This document shows, piece by piece, positions 1-5,718 of a DNA stretch of 7,300 nt (position 1 is its first letter; every line of letters starts with the position of its first letter). Origin of the DNA: Promethearchaeota archaeon (lineage in GTDB: Archaea > Asgardarchaeota > Lokiarchaeia > Sigynarchaeales > SOKP01); NCBI GenBank assembly GCA_016839845.1, contig JAEOTL010000305.1, forward strand, positions 1 through 7,300, in the 5' to 3' direction. The translations under genes and the position numbers were made by a program. Below the pieces are notes generated by a model that had not been told where the DNA came from, ran no database searches, and saw only the letters and a list, made by a program, of their open reading frames with translations.

Positions 1-158
1 ACTTTGTTTTTTTCATTTTTAGCATTCACCAAAATAAGGTTTGAATCATCAGAAATTCCTTTTAACTGCCCTACAAAGAATTTATCTTTTTCAATATAGA
101 CTTTAACGATTTTATCAACTAGGGTTCCTAATTCAGTATTATATTGTCTTATCGACAT
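1..158 (-). CDS. Sm/Lsm-like RNA-binding protein, N-terminal 52 residues (runs off left edge)
   Basis: An open frame begins at an ATG (156-158) and is still open at base 1, so only the N-terminus is present. The peptide starts MSIRQYNTELGTLVDKIVKV and continues to about residue 52. Residues 12-45 fit the Sm1 motif: alternating hydrophobics (VKVYI), then FFVGQLKGI, an acidic pair (SDDSN), and LILVNA. This corresponds to the pattern hydrophobic-x-G-x-L-x-G-x-D-x-x-N-x-x-L of Sm proteins. Lsm proteins form rings that bind U-rich RNA. The Sm2 motif would lie off the window, so the family call rests on half a domain. It has its own probable promoter at 190-204, so it need not be co-transcribed with the HypB-like gene 60 bases upstream. 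Another small beta-barrel protein is possible. Confidence 0.62.
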   Translation of the reverse strand, partial: MSIRQYNTELGTLVDKIVKVYIEKDKFFVGQLKGISDDSNLILVNAKNEKNK

Positions 159-189
159 TATGTATCAGAACTTTTTTCGTTATTATTAA

Positions 190-204
190 TATTATATTCT
201 TTCG
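190..204 (-). promoter_or_regulatory. BRE/TATA promoter of the Lsm-like gene
   Basis: On the minus strand, cgaaag (204-199, BRE-like) is followed directly by aatataat (198-190, TATA-like). The box centre is about 36 nt from the ATG at 158. With a start site about 25 nt downstream of the box, the leader would be about 10 nt. Inferred from position and composition only. Confidence 0.5.
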
Positions 205-218
205 TTTTTATTCTTATT

Positions 219-875
219 TTAATTAATTATCTCATCAATGAGCCTAGGTACATTTTCACCAGTTATAGCACTTGTAGTAATTATTTTTAGGTTAGGATTT
301 ATTTCTCTGGCATCATTTACCATCTCTTCGATATCAACATCAATCACATCAATTAAATCGATTTTATTAATTACTGCTATATCAGAATATTTAAATAACA
401 TCGGGTGTTTCCGAATAACCCATGGACCTTCTGTAATCGACACGATTACAACCCTTTTATCAGCACCTAGGATGAAATCAGATGGGCAAATTAAATTTCC
501 AACATTCTCAATAAAAAGTAAATTAATATCACTTAAATCGTAAGATTTTATCACTTGAGAAATATGATAAGAATTTAACGCGCATTCTCTTCCCGTGTTA
601 ATTTGAATTGTATTTACTCCATGTTTTTGGATTCTGTCAGCATCTACACGAGTTGTGACGTCCCCATTAATTACTAAAATTTTATAGTCCTTAGACATAT
701 TTTCAGCTAAATTTTCAATTATCGCAGTTTTTCCCGCACCAATGGCCCCCACAAAATCAATTGATTTAATATTGAATTCTTCAAAGGTCTTCTTATTTTG
801 TTTTGCCAATTCTTCATTATTAGCAATTAAATCTTCATTTAACTCTATAACCCGTGAAATCTCTTTCTGAGGCAT
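219..875 (-). CDS. HypB-like SIMIBI GTPase (hydrogenase nickel-insertion family), lacking the metal-site His
   Basis: This 218-residue protein has the full HypB-type G domain: P-loop GAIGAGKT (43-50), GDVTTRVDADRI (71-82), QINTGRECA (91-99), the family signature FIENVGNLICPSDF (121-134), SITEG (146-150), the G4 motif NKID (170-173) and a G5-like SAITG (202-206). HypB dimerises on GTP and passes nickel, with HypA, to [NiFe]-hydrogenase. In characterised HypBs the dimer-interface metal site uses a Cys-His pair and a second Cys. Here C98 and C130 are kept, but the residue after C98 is Ala99 instead of His. There is no N-terminal His-rich or CxxCGC segment; the first 35 residues are a charged helix. 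No hydrogenase or other hyp gene is in view. The domain call is secure, but the role in nickel delivery is uncertain, so no symbol is given. Confidence 0.9.
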   Translation of the reverse strand: MPQKEISRVIELNEDLIANNEELAKQNKKTFEEFNIKSIDFVGAIGAGKTAIIENLAENMSKDYKILVINGDVTTRVDADRIQKHGVNTIQINTGRECALNSYHISQVIKSYDLSDINLLFIENVGNLICPSDFILGADKRVVIVSITEGPWVIRKHPMLFKYSDIAVINKIDLIDVIDVDIEEMVNDAREINPNLKIITTSAITGENVPRLIDEIIN

Positions 876-908
876 TATAATAATCTCTAAATGGTTTACA
901 AGAAATTT

Positions 909-925
909 AATATATATATATATAT
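909..925 (-). promoter_or_regulatory. (TA)n tract, probable TATA box of the HypB-like gene
   Basis: An alternating TA run (about seven TA units) is centred 42 nt upstream of the ATG at 875. That would give a leader of about 17 nt. The run is the only strong TATA-like element in the 115-base gap to the next gene. Its simple-repeat nature means the exact box cannot be placed. Confidence 0.45.
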
Positions 926-990
926 GAAGTAAAAGTTATTGGTATTGATAATTTTTACTAATTCTTACAAATGGATTCTCAGATATAGTT

Positions 991-1962
991 CTATCTCTTA
1001 AAAATCCTATATTTATAGACAAGATAGGAGCCCAAAATTCCCCCTAATTCAGGGAAATAAAACAGAATAACAAAGGGATCTGAAAATCCAAACAATAATC
1101 CAGGGATCACCCTGAACAAAATTAATATTAATAATAAAGATTTACCTTTCATCCTTAACGGGATAAAAGTAATCATTCCGGTTAAGCTTCGATTCATGGA
1201 TGGGAAAATAGAAAAACTCATTAATCCAAAAATCCCGCCCCAAGCTAGACCGACTTTATCAAAGAAAAATGAAAAAGGATCGTAAATAGGATAAACAGGA
1301 ATTAACGCTAATCTTAGAATGAAATAAAAAGCAACTGAAATTGATCCTGAAAATACAAAAAGTTTCACCAAAAATTTCGTCCCATTGGTCATTTCAACTA
1401 TTTTAGAAATGATATAGGTGAAATACAGCATGAAAAAGGTAAGAACTAAGGTAAAAAAGAAGAAAGGGTTTAAAGGATCCATTCGATCTATGAAGAGTGA
1501 CGTAAAAATAGTATGAAATGTAAATCTTGAGACCAAGGCATTTAAGCTAAGAAGCATATACTCCCCTATTCCAAATTGTTCAAAAACTGTTGCCGTAACC
1601 GATAAAACAATAATTGAAATAATAATTGACTTTGCCCCTTGGAAGGTGGACGTCATTCGTGGAAACTTTTGGGCTTGCTTTAATGATTTTCTACTTTCTT
1701 TTTCTTGTCTTTTTAGATATTTTCTAATTACTTTTGATCCTTGATCTACATAATCTCTAGAATAAGATTTCTTTAGAACAGTATCTTGGCGACGACTGTG
1801 AGCTTCCTTTTGTGCTGTGGGTACAAGTGGTACATGTTTTAATTCAAAGGTGCACTCATGATTCTCAGGAAGTCGGTGTTTCTTACAAAAAGTACCACCA
1901 CAGTATTTGCATGAAAAAGGAAGGTATCCGATCTGTTCACCACAGAATTCGCAATATGTCAT
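991..1962 (-). CDS. AN1 zinc finger fused to a rhomboid-like membrane domain, predicted catalytically dead
   Basis: This is a 323-residue protein. Residues 1-40 are a complete AN1 zinc finger with ligands C4, C7, C18, C21, C26, H29, H35 and C37. A basic, charged linker (about 50-105, with a [16 protein letters not shown] helix) leads to about six hydrophobic segments near 110-130, 165-188, 197-222, 237-255, 274-291 and 296-316. The block [11 protein letters not shown] (147-157) resembles the rhomboid loop-1/TM2 entry, and LAWGGIFGL (239-247) aligns with the rhomboid GxSGxxxGL motif. PELGGILG (304-311) aligns with the TM6 AHxxGxxxG motif. Trp241 stands where the catalytic Ser should be, and Glu305 where the catalytic His should be. 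The TM2 His/Asn of proteases is also not evident. AN1-rhomboid fusions are known in some archaea, so the architecture has precedent. A non-proteolytic, derlin/iRhom-like role is inference. The ATG is favoured because an in-frame TGA lies just upstream. The linked gene upstream carries a sister AN1 finger. Confidence 0.8.
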   Translation of the reverse strand: MTYCEFCGEQIGYLPFSCKYCGGTFCKKHRLPENHECTFELKHVPLVPTAQKEAHSRRQDTVLKKSYSRDYVDQGSKVIRKYLKRQEKESRKSLKQAQKFPRMTSTFQGAKSIIISIIVLSVTATVFEQFGIGEYMLLSLNALVSRFTFHTIFTSLFIDRMDPLNPFFFFTLVLTFFMLYFTYIISKIVEMTNGTKFLVKLFVFSGSISVAFYFILRLALIPVYPIYDPFSFFFDKVGLAWGGIFGLMSFSIFPSMNRSLTGMITFIPLRMKGKSLLLILILFRVIPGLLFGFSDPFVILFYFPELGGILGSYLVYKYRIFKR

Positions 1963-2131
1963 ACAATTTCACAGACGTGTTTTTCTGCTCCTAATATTAA
2001 CAAGAGTATACACAAAATATACTTTAGTATTATATTTTAAAATTATTATCCTTGATAATTCTTTAGGTTTTCTCTACATCTTCTTAATTTTTTTTCCAAT
2101 CCTTCTTTAACTTAGTTATAGTTGAAATATT

Positions 2132-2150
2132 TAAAGAAAGAAAAAAAAAT
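2132..2150 (-). terminator. Oligo-T terminator after the AN1-M50 protease gene
   Basis: On the minus strand, 12-30 nt past the stop codon at 2162-2164, the transcript would read nine U, then C and further U-rich blocks. This is typical of archaeal intrinsic termination. It suggests that the downstream AN1-rhomboid gene is at least partly transcribed from its own promoter within 1963-2131, where several TATA-like stretches occur (for example near 2013-2023). Confidence 0.5.
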
Positions 2151-2161
2151 ACAAGATAGTT

Positions 2162-3112
2162 TTAGGTATATAGAAGGTGCAACTCGGGGCTTTGCTGAAA
2201 AATTAAAGTTACCACTAATAAAATTACAAGAGACACAGCCAATAGAATGTATACTTTTTTATTCCACTTCCAAATATTTTGACCATCTAATATTCCAATA
2301 GGGATCATATTGAATGCGCCTAACATAAAATTCAAGTATGCAGCAATTACAAAAACATAATTAAGAGGATAAAGGCTATTAGGGATAATAAAAGAAACGA
2401 TAAATAAAACGCTCCCATAAACAAGATTAACTAATGGTCCAGCTGCTTTACATAATCCCGTTGTTTTTCCTATTTTTTCCAATCCTAGAACAACAACGGC
2501 ACCGGGTAAAGCCAAGGATGGAATTGGTAAATTCAATAAACTAGCGACGAGGGAAAATACAGTTAATGCCATCCCAAACGTTAACAATCTAAATTTAGTC
2601 TGCAATTTAAAATGTAATGCCACTTGACGATGGCCAAATTCATGGAAAAGAAAGGCTGTCATATAGATTCCGGCTAATAAAAAAGTTGCCCAATTTAATC
2701 CTAATGATTGATAAAAAAGCAAAAAACCAATAATATAAATCAAGATAGATGCGATGAGAAAATGGATAAATTCAGATAAATGCGAAAAAAGGATTCCTTT
2801 AAATTGAATTCCTGAATCTGGATCAAAAGCATCAAACGGAACTTGGGTTTCTTGACGATACCAAGTATAGGATCCATCTGTTGTCCCTCTTGTCATGCCT
2901 GAACTAACTGTTTGTTGAGATATTTGTTGTTGAGGCTCCTGAACATAAGTGGTTGGTGTTGAAGGAGTTTGCTGCAATTGTATGTTTTCCCTGACAATAC
3001 TGCATTCATGATTGAGGGGCTCTCTGTGATATGAACAATAGTTTAAGCCACAATCATTACATAAAAAAGGTTCACCTACAATATCATTCCCACAATGGGC
3101 ACAAATTACCAT
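2162..3112 (-). CDS. AN1 zinc finger fused to an M50 (site-2 protease-like) intramembrane metalloprotease
   Basis: This 316-residue protein begins with an AN1 finger using C4, C7, C18, C21, C26, H29, H35 and C37, the same spacing as the gene downstream. A Gln/Thr/Pro-rich, probably disordered linker (about 44-90) follows, then a juxtamembrane stretch and about six transmembrane segments (roughly 115-135, 141-160, 176-210 in two parts, 222-243, 250-270, 286-305). The zinc-metalloprotease motif HEFGH is at 157-161. The second M50 signature, N-x-x-P then LDG, is at N268, P271 and L275-D276-G277, and supplies the third zinc ligand, Asp276. The AAGPLVNL block (223-230) is also typical of S2P. All catalytic residues are present, so it should cut substrates within the membrane. 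It resembles COG1994-type archaeal S2P without a PDZ domain. Substrate and AN1 partner are unknown. AN1 in eukaryotes links to ubiquitin/proteasome and stress pathways, and a similar role here is inference. Confidence 0.9.
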   Translation of the reverse strand: MVICAHCGNDIVGEPFLCNDCGLNYCSYHREPLNHECSIVRENIQLQQTPSTPTTYVQEPQQQISQQTVSSGMTRGTTDGSYTWYRQETQVPFDAFDPDSGIQFKGILFSHLSEFIHFLIASILIYIIGFLLFYQSLGLNWATFLLAGIYMTAFLFHEFGHRQVALHFKLQTKFRLLTFGMALTVFSLVASLLNLPIPSLALPGAVVVLGLEKIGKTTGLCKAAGPLVNLVYGSVLFIVSFIIPNSLYPLNYVFVIAAYLNFMLGAFNMIPIGILDGQNIWKWNKKVYILLAVSLVILLVVTLIFQQSPELHLLYT

Positions 3113-3117
3113 TCAAA

Positions 3118-3123
3118 TCTCCC
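3118..3123 (-). promoter_or_regulatory. Shine-Dalgarno sequence of the AN1-M50 gene
   Basis: The minus strand reads gggag 5-6 nt before the ATG at 3112, matching the archaeal anti-SD and confirming this start. TATA-like stretches lie at about 3133-3145 and 3158-3170; the farther one would leave a leader that includes the SD. Confidence 0.55.
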
Positions 3124-3286
3124 TTTTGATATTTATTTTTTTATAACTAACACTTTTTATTTAATTATAAAAATCAAGCCTTAAAATATTATTTAGAACT
3201 ACAATTCTCTTGAATTTTACACGATGCTATGATGTTATTTTGAGCCTTTTAAGTTTTTTTTTTTCATCAATTTTATTAATATGAAG

Positions 3287-3298
3287 TTTACTAGTAAA
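3287..3298. repeat. Perfect 12-bp palindrome, possible operator
   Basis: TTTACTAGTAAA is its own reverse complement. It sits just downstream of a TATA-like stretch (tttattaatat, 3272-3282) and about 30 nt before the small-protein ATG, between the box and the expected start of transcription. That is a usual place for an archaeal repressor site. In AT-rich DNA such a palindrome can arise by chance. Confidence 0.35.
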
Positions 3299-3328
3299 GT
3301 AGAATAAAGGTATTTAATTGTGGGTATA

Positions 3329-3484
3329 ATGAGTGAAGAAGAAAAAGAAGAAGAAAATAATATAGAGGATGAAAGACAAAAACTAGCAGAATTAGGAATA
3401 GATAATACATGGAATATTCTCACCTCTGGAGAAAAAAAAGAGAAAAAACCAAAAGAAAAGAAAGCCTTTCGAGGATTTAATTAG
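3329..3484 (+). CDS. Small highly charged protein, 51 residues, unknown function
   Basis: The frame begins MSEEEKEEENNIEDERQKLA, has a short middle (ELGIDNTWNILTSG, 21-34), and ends in a basic tail (EKKEKKPKEKKAFRGFN, 35-51). The acidic N-terminus and basic C-terminus make it strongly bipolar. There is no hydrophobic segment or cysteine, so it is cytosolic and probably largely disordered, or a partner-binding peptide. A TATA-like box at 3272-3282 and a palindrome at 3287-3298 lie upstream. An in-frame GTG at 3320 is an alternative start. No family was recognised. Support is codon structure, promoter and a clean stop. Against it, purine-rich AT DNA readily makes Glu/Lys-rich frames. If this gene is not real, nothing else coding is visible between 3113 and 3639. 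Confidence 0.55.
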   Translation: MSEEEKEEENNIEDERQKLAELGIDNTWNILTSGEKKEKKPKEKKAFRGFN

Positions 3485-3588
3485 TTGTCTTATTCTTCTA
3501 CTTCGTGATTTGATAAATTGGGGATATTTAAACCAATTTTAGCTGAAATCTATTTATTTTAGAAACTCATTCACGTTATACTTCACTA

Positions 3589-3604
3589 ACGAAAAATAAA
3601 TATA
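3589..3604 (+). promoter_or_regulatory. BRE/TATA promoter of the small split-zinc-knuckle membrane gene
   Basis: The sequence acgaaa (3589-3594, BRE-like) runs into aataaatata (3595-3604, TATA-like). The centre is about 40 nt from the ATG at 3640, predicting a leader of about 15 nt. It is one of the better promoter matches in the window and supports that ATG as the true start of the frame-broken gene. Confidence 0.55.
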
Positions 3605-3639
3605 GTTCGATATACTTAATTAGATATTAGAAACTTGTA

Positions 3640-3911
3640 ATGAAAATGGGATGGTATAAACGAGAAAAGCAAAGAGAACTGTATACTGCCCAACATGTGA
3701 GAAAATTGTCGTATTACGAAGAAAAAACTTCGACCATATCTACCATGAAGTACTCTGTTTCATGGTGATTCTAACATTAGGCTTAGGATTTATCATTTAT
3801 TTTATATTAAAATATAGCAAAAAACCAAATACGTGTCCAAATTGTGAAACGGAATTTGATTTAGACCAGATCAGATTACAGAAATCGAGTTACAGAGATT
3901 TAAGAACTTAA
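3640..3911 (+). pseudogene. Small membrane protein with CPTC/CPNC knuckles (LITAF-like layout), reading frame broken near the start
   Basis: The ATG at 3640 opens MKMGWYKREKQRE and then runs out of homology-like sequence to a stop at about 3768. From 3660, the -1 frame is open to TAA at 3909-3911 and encodes the evident protein. It reads TVYCPTCEKIVVLRRKN, then a hydrophobic stretch of about 22 residues (VLCFMVILTLG to FILKY), then KKPNTCPNCETEFDL and a polar tail. That frame has no ATG, GTG or TTG before the first knuckle. Joining the frames around 3660-3669 would give about 90 residues. A missing base (sequencing, assembly or real mutation) or a -1 slip on the GAAAAG at 3664-3669 could explain it. 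Two CPxC pairs flanking one hydrophobic segment, 45 residues apart, match the layout of the LITAF zinc ribbon, whose hydrophobic part dips into the membrane so that both knuckles share one zinc. The family assignment is inference. Confidence 0.6.
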
Positions 3912-3928
3912 GGATTAGTAGGCCTTCG

Positions 3929-3955
3929 ATTACTTTTTCTTTTTTATTTTCATTT
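3929..3955 (+). terminator. T-rich terminator embedded in the tail of the convergent gene
   Basis: Downstream of the TAA at 3911, the plus strand carries ttactttttcttttttattttc. It is a good archaeal oligo-T terminator, and on the minus strand the same bases encode the C-terminal Lys-Ile-Lys run of the zinc-ribbon protein. Confidence 0.45.
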
Positions 3956-4226
3956 CAGTACTACATCTAGGACAAATTTTATCTTTTTCTGTTATTTGTT
4001 TTTTCATAATTGTTCTCTGGTATTTACATTTTACGTTAGGACAGGTAAGAGTTTGTTTAACGAGTTTTGACGTTAATCCGTCTGGTTTTTTTTTAACTTT
4101 TAAGGTTTTTTCGGGAGGTTCTGAACGATCTGCTCCCTGTTTTTCAGTTTTTCTCTTTTTTACTTCTTTTTCTGGTTTTATCCACTTGTCTAGTCCCACG
4201 TAATACTCACTTGAAGATGGTTTCAT
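3930..4226 (-). CDS. Lysine-rich protein with a C-terminal zinc ribbon
   Basis: The chosen ATG at 4226 gives 98 residues, beginning MKPSSSEYYVGLDKWIKPEK. The frame could extend six codons to a TTG at 4244, but a strong TATA box lies at 4245-4256, exactly placed to start transcription at about 4226. The message is therefore probably leaderless and the TTG not transcribed. After a Lys/Glu-rich, probably disordered middle (about 18-52), a zinc ribbon is formed by C62 and C67 (CPNVKC) and C85 and C88 (CPRC), followed by a polylysine end. This suggests a nucleic-acid or protein-binding role; no family was recognised. It faces the split-knuckle gene tail to tail with an 18-base gap and lies 68 bases downstream of the SAM synthetase gene on the same strand. 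Confidence 0.72.
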   Translation of the reverse strand: MKPSSSEYYVGLDKWIKPEKEVKKRKTEKQGADRSEPPEKTLKVKKKPDGLTSKLVKQTLTCPNVKCKYQRTIMKKQITEKDKICPRCSTEMKIKKKK

Positions 4227-4244
4227 CCTATTGATAAACGTCAA

Positions 4245-4256
4245 TATATATAAAAA
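4245..4256 (-). promoter_or_regulatory. TATA box of the zinc-ribbon gene (leaderless)
   Basis: The minus strand reads tttttatatata, with its centre about 24 nt from the A of the ATG at 4226, the standard archaeal TATA-to-start distance. It indicates a leaderless transcript. The box lies next to the T-rich terminator of the upstream synthetase gene. Confidence 0.55.
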
Positions 4257-4286
4257 GAGAAAAAAATAAAAATTTGTGTAAAAAAT
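4257..4286 (-). terminator. Oligo-T terminator of the SAM synthetase gene
   Basis: Past the stop at 4295-4297 the minus strand carries three T-runs (complementing 4281-4285, 4268-4272 and 4261-4266), consistent with archaeal termination. It directly abuts the next gene's TATA box. Confidence 0.45.
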
Positions 4287-4294
4287 ATATAAGA

Positions 4295-5539
4295 TTAAAA
4301 TACTTGAACTTTACCTGCGATGAGTCTCTTCCTTAAATCAATGAAACTTTCCTTACTCAGTTCTTCAGTTGATACTTCTTCAGCGATTTTTTTTACCCTA
4401 TCAAAATTTACATTGTCAGCCGGAATCAATTCTATAGAGTTGACCCAAGGGTCTGTAATTGGGCGACCAATTTGAGAAAGCAATTTAACGTGTGCCTCAA
4501 TGATATCCCCTTGACCTCGATTAATGATTTCTCTTGCCATTTCTGTAGCTAAAACATTATATAATTTTCCTACATGGTTGATTGGATTTTTTCCACAAAC
4601 TGCTTCCAAACTCATCGTTCTGCAAGGAGTAATAAGCCCGTTTGATCTGTTACCTCTTCCAACCTCTCCGTCATCCCCCGCCTCAGCTGAAGTACCTGTG
4701 ATAGTTAAATAAGTTATTCCCTTCTCGATATTATCTGCCACATTAACTTGACAAGAGACATCACGTTCGGGGATAATATCTGCAGCTAAATCTAAAACAG
4801 CATCTCTGATCTGATTTGTATAATTAACATATTCACTTGCATCGTTGATGTATTTACTTACCATAGCCGCTGCAACGGTTATACCTACCTCATTCCCAAT
4901 TCTTTGAACCATAACCTTAATATCCTCACCCGAAGCTGGACATTTCTTCTTGAAATTGTCAGAGTTTATCATTCTTTCCGCTTCTAAAGCAATCCTTTCT
5001 ACATCTGAATAGGGTGCATAGCCTACTCCGAAACTCGTGTCATTTGCGAGTGGAACTTCATCAGCATGATGAGATTCATCAAATACTCCAGTTAAATCTA
5101 TCGATCCCGGTCGGACAGCATAATCAAACTGTATATCTCTATTTAGATCTAAGTTTCTAAAGATACCGGAAAGAATTTCCCTTTGGGTTTCAATACAAAT
5201 AGTCGCAACAGGAATATATTCAAGCTTGTTTGGTCCATCAACGCATTCTGTTAGGATTTGATGTATAGCTCGACCAACAATTAAGAAATATTGCGGTTGG
5301 ATGATTAACCCTCCCCCAAATTCAGGTTTGGCTGTTCCTCCAACAAGAGCTGCTTTATCAACATTGTGATGGTACACTCTATCATAATTTTCAAGATAGT
5401 ATCGGCATAAGGCTCTGGAACACGCATCTGCTACTGCGTCACAAACAGTATCTGGATGTCCAATTCCTTTCCTTTCAACGAGTTCTGGGAATTCACTTTT
5501 TTCAATGGGTAAAAAGTTTGCACGTGTAATTTTCAACAT
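4295..5539 (-). CDS. Archaeal-type S-adenosylmethionine synthetase (methionine adenosyltransferase)
   Basis: This 414-residue enzyme makes S-adenosylmethionine, phosphate and diphosphate from methionine and ATP in the cytosol, supplying all methyltransferases and radical-SAM enzymes. It belongs to the archaeal MAT family (COG1812), which is very divergent from bacterial MetK. Visible blocks in order are [14 protein letters not shown] (22-35, the family N-terminal signature), [12 protein letters not shown] (57-68), FGGG (74-77), [14 protein letters not shown] (163-176), GEDIKVM (204-210), [17 protein letters not shown] (281-297), [17 protein letters not shown] (312-328) and IGRPITDP (357-364). 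Length is about the family norm of 400-410, and no key block is missing. The ATG start gives the usual distance to GIGHPD. A TATA-like box lies at 5583-5594. The gene is divergent from an HTH-CBS regulator across 179 bases, and downstream on the same strand is a zinc-ribbon gene with its own promoter. Confidence 0.97.
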   Translation of the reverse strand: MLKITRANFLPIEKSEFPELVERKGIGHPDTVCDAVADACSRALCRYYLENYDRVYHHNVDKAALVGGTAKPEFGGGLIIQPQYFLIVGRAIHQILTECVDGPNKLEYIPVATICIETQREILSGIFRNLDLNRDIQFDYAVRPGSIDLTGVFDESHHADEVPLANDTSFGVGYAPYSDVERIALEAERMINSDNFKKKCPASGEDIKVMVQRIGNEVGITVAAAMVSKYINDASEYVNYTNQIRDAVLDLAADIIPERDVSCQVNVADNIEKGITYLTITGTSAEAGDDGEVGRGNRSNGLITPCRTMSLEAVCGKNPINHVGKLYNVLATEMAREIINRGQGDIIEAHVKLLSQIGRPITDPWVNSIELIPADNVNFDRVKKIAEEVSTEELSKESFIDLRKRLIAGKVQVF

Positions 5540-5582
5540 TTCACTAAACCAACATCTTAATTGTATAAGTAGTTTTTTTATC

Positions 5583-5594
5583 TATATTTTTAAA
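5583..5594 (-). promoter_or_regulatory. TATA-like box of the SAM synthetase gene
   Basis: The minus strand reads tttaaaaatata, centred about 49 nt upstream of the ATG at 5539, implying a leader of about 24 nt. The surrounding DNA is AT-rich, so other boxes are possible. Confidence 0.4.
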
Positions 5595-5656
5595 TTAATT
5601 ATCAGTTAAATTCATTATTAAATGAAAAAAACTCTACTTACATGTGTAAATCATAA

Positions 5657-5670
5657 CTTTTATAAATATT
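5657..5670 (+). promoter_or_regulatory. TATA-like box of the HTH-CBS regulator gene
   Basis: The sequence ttttataaatatt is centred at about 5664, so transcription would begin near 5689 and leave a leader of about 30 nt. An SD-like ggtg (5710-5713) lies five bases before the ATG at 5719. Confidence 0.45.
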
Positions 5671-5681
5671 TTTTCATCATA

Positions 5682-5700
5682 TTATGCATCTAGAGCATAA
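5682..5700. promoter_or_regulatory. Inverted repeat TTATGC-n7-GCATAA, candidate operator
   Basis: Two perfect 6-base arms (5682-5687 and 5695-5700) flank a 7-base spacer that itself contains the palindrome tctaga. The site covers the predicted transcription start of the HTH-CBS gene. A dimeric XRE repressor would fit a site of this size. Binding of the adjacent gene's own product is inference. Confidence 0.4.
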
Positions 5701-5718
5701 ATAATCTTTGGTGGGAAA

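Noticed and set aside
238..543. 101-codon plus-strand open frame
   Set aside because: It lies wholly antisense to the HypB-like gene, whose GTPase motifs are unmistakable; the frame is a compositional shadow.
909..925. (TA)n run as a microsatellite or mobile-element scar
   Set aside because: It is short, has no flanking repeats, and is well explained as the TATA region of the HypB-like gene.
1985..1992. AGGAG-type ribosome site for the AN1-rhomboid gene (minus strand)
   Set aside because: It is more than 20 bases from the ATG at 1962, and an in-frame TGA blocks any upstream start it could serve.
1812..2110. Two overlapping plus-strand open frames
   Set aside because: They are antisense to the AN1 finger coding region and its upstream gap, low in complexity, with no recognisable domain.
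3254..3264. Run of 11 T as a plus-strand terminator
   Set aside because: No plus-strand gene ends upstream of it. On the other strand it would be a poly-A stretch in the divergent promoter region. No function is assigned.
3235..3423. 62-codon minus-strand frame rich in Ser/Leu/Phe
   Set aside because: It is the complement of the Glu/Lys-rich small gene at 3329-3484; the serine/phenylalanine bias is what antisense GAA/AAA codons produce.
4524..4712. Plus-strand open frame inside the SAM synthetase gene
   Set aside because: Antisense to conserved, intact synthetase motifs.
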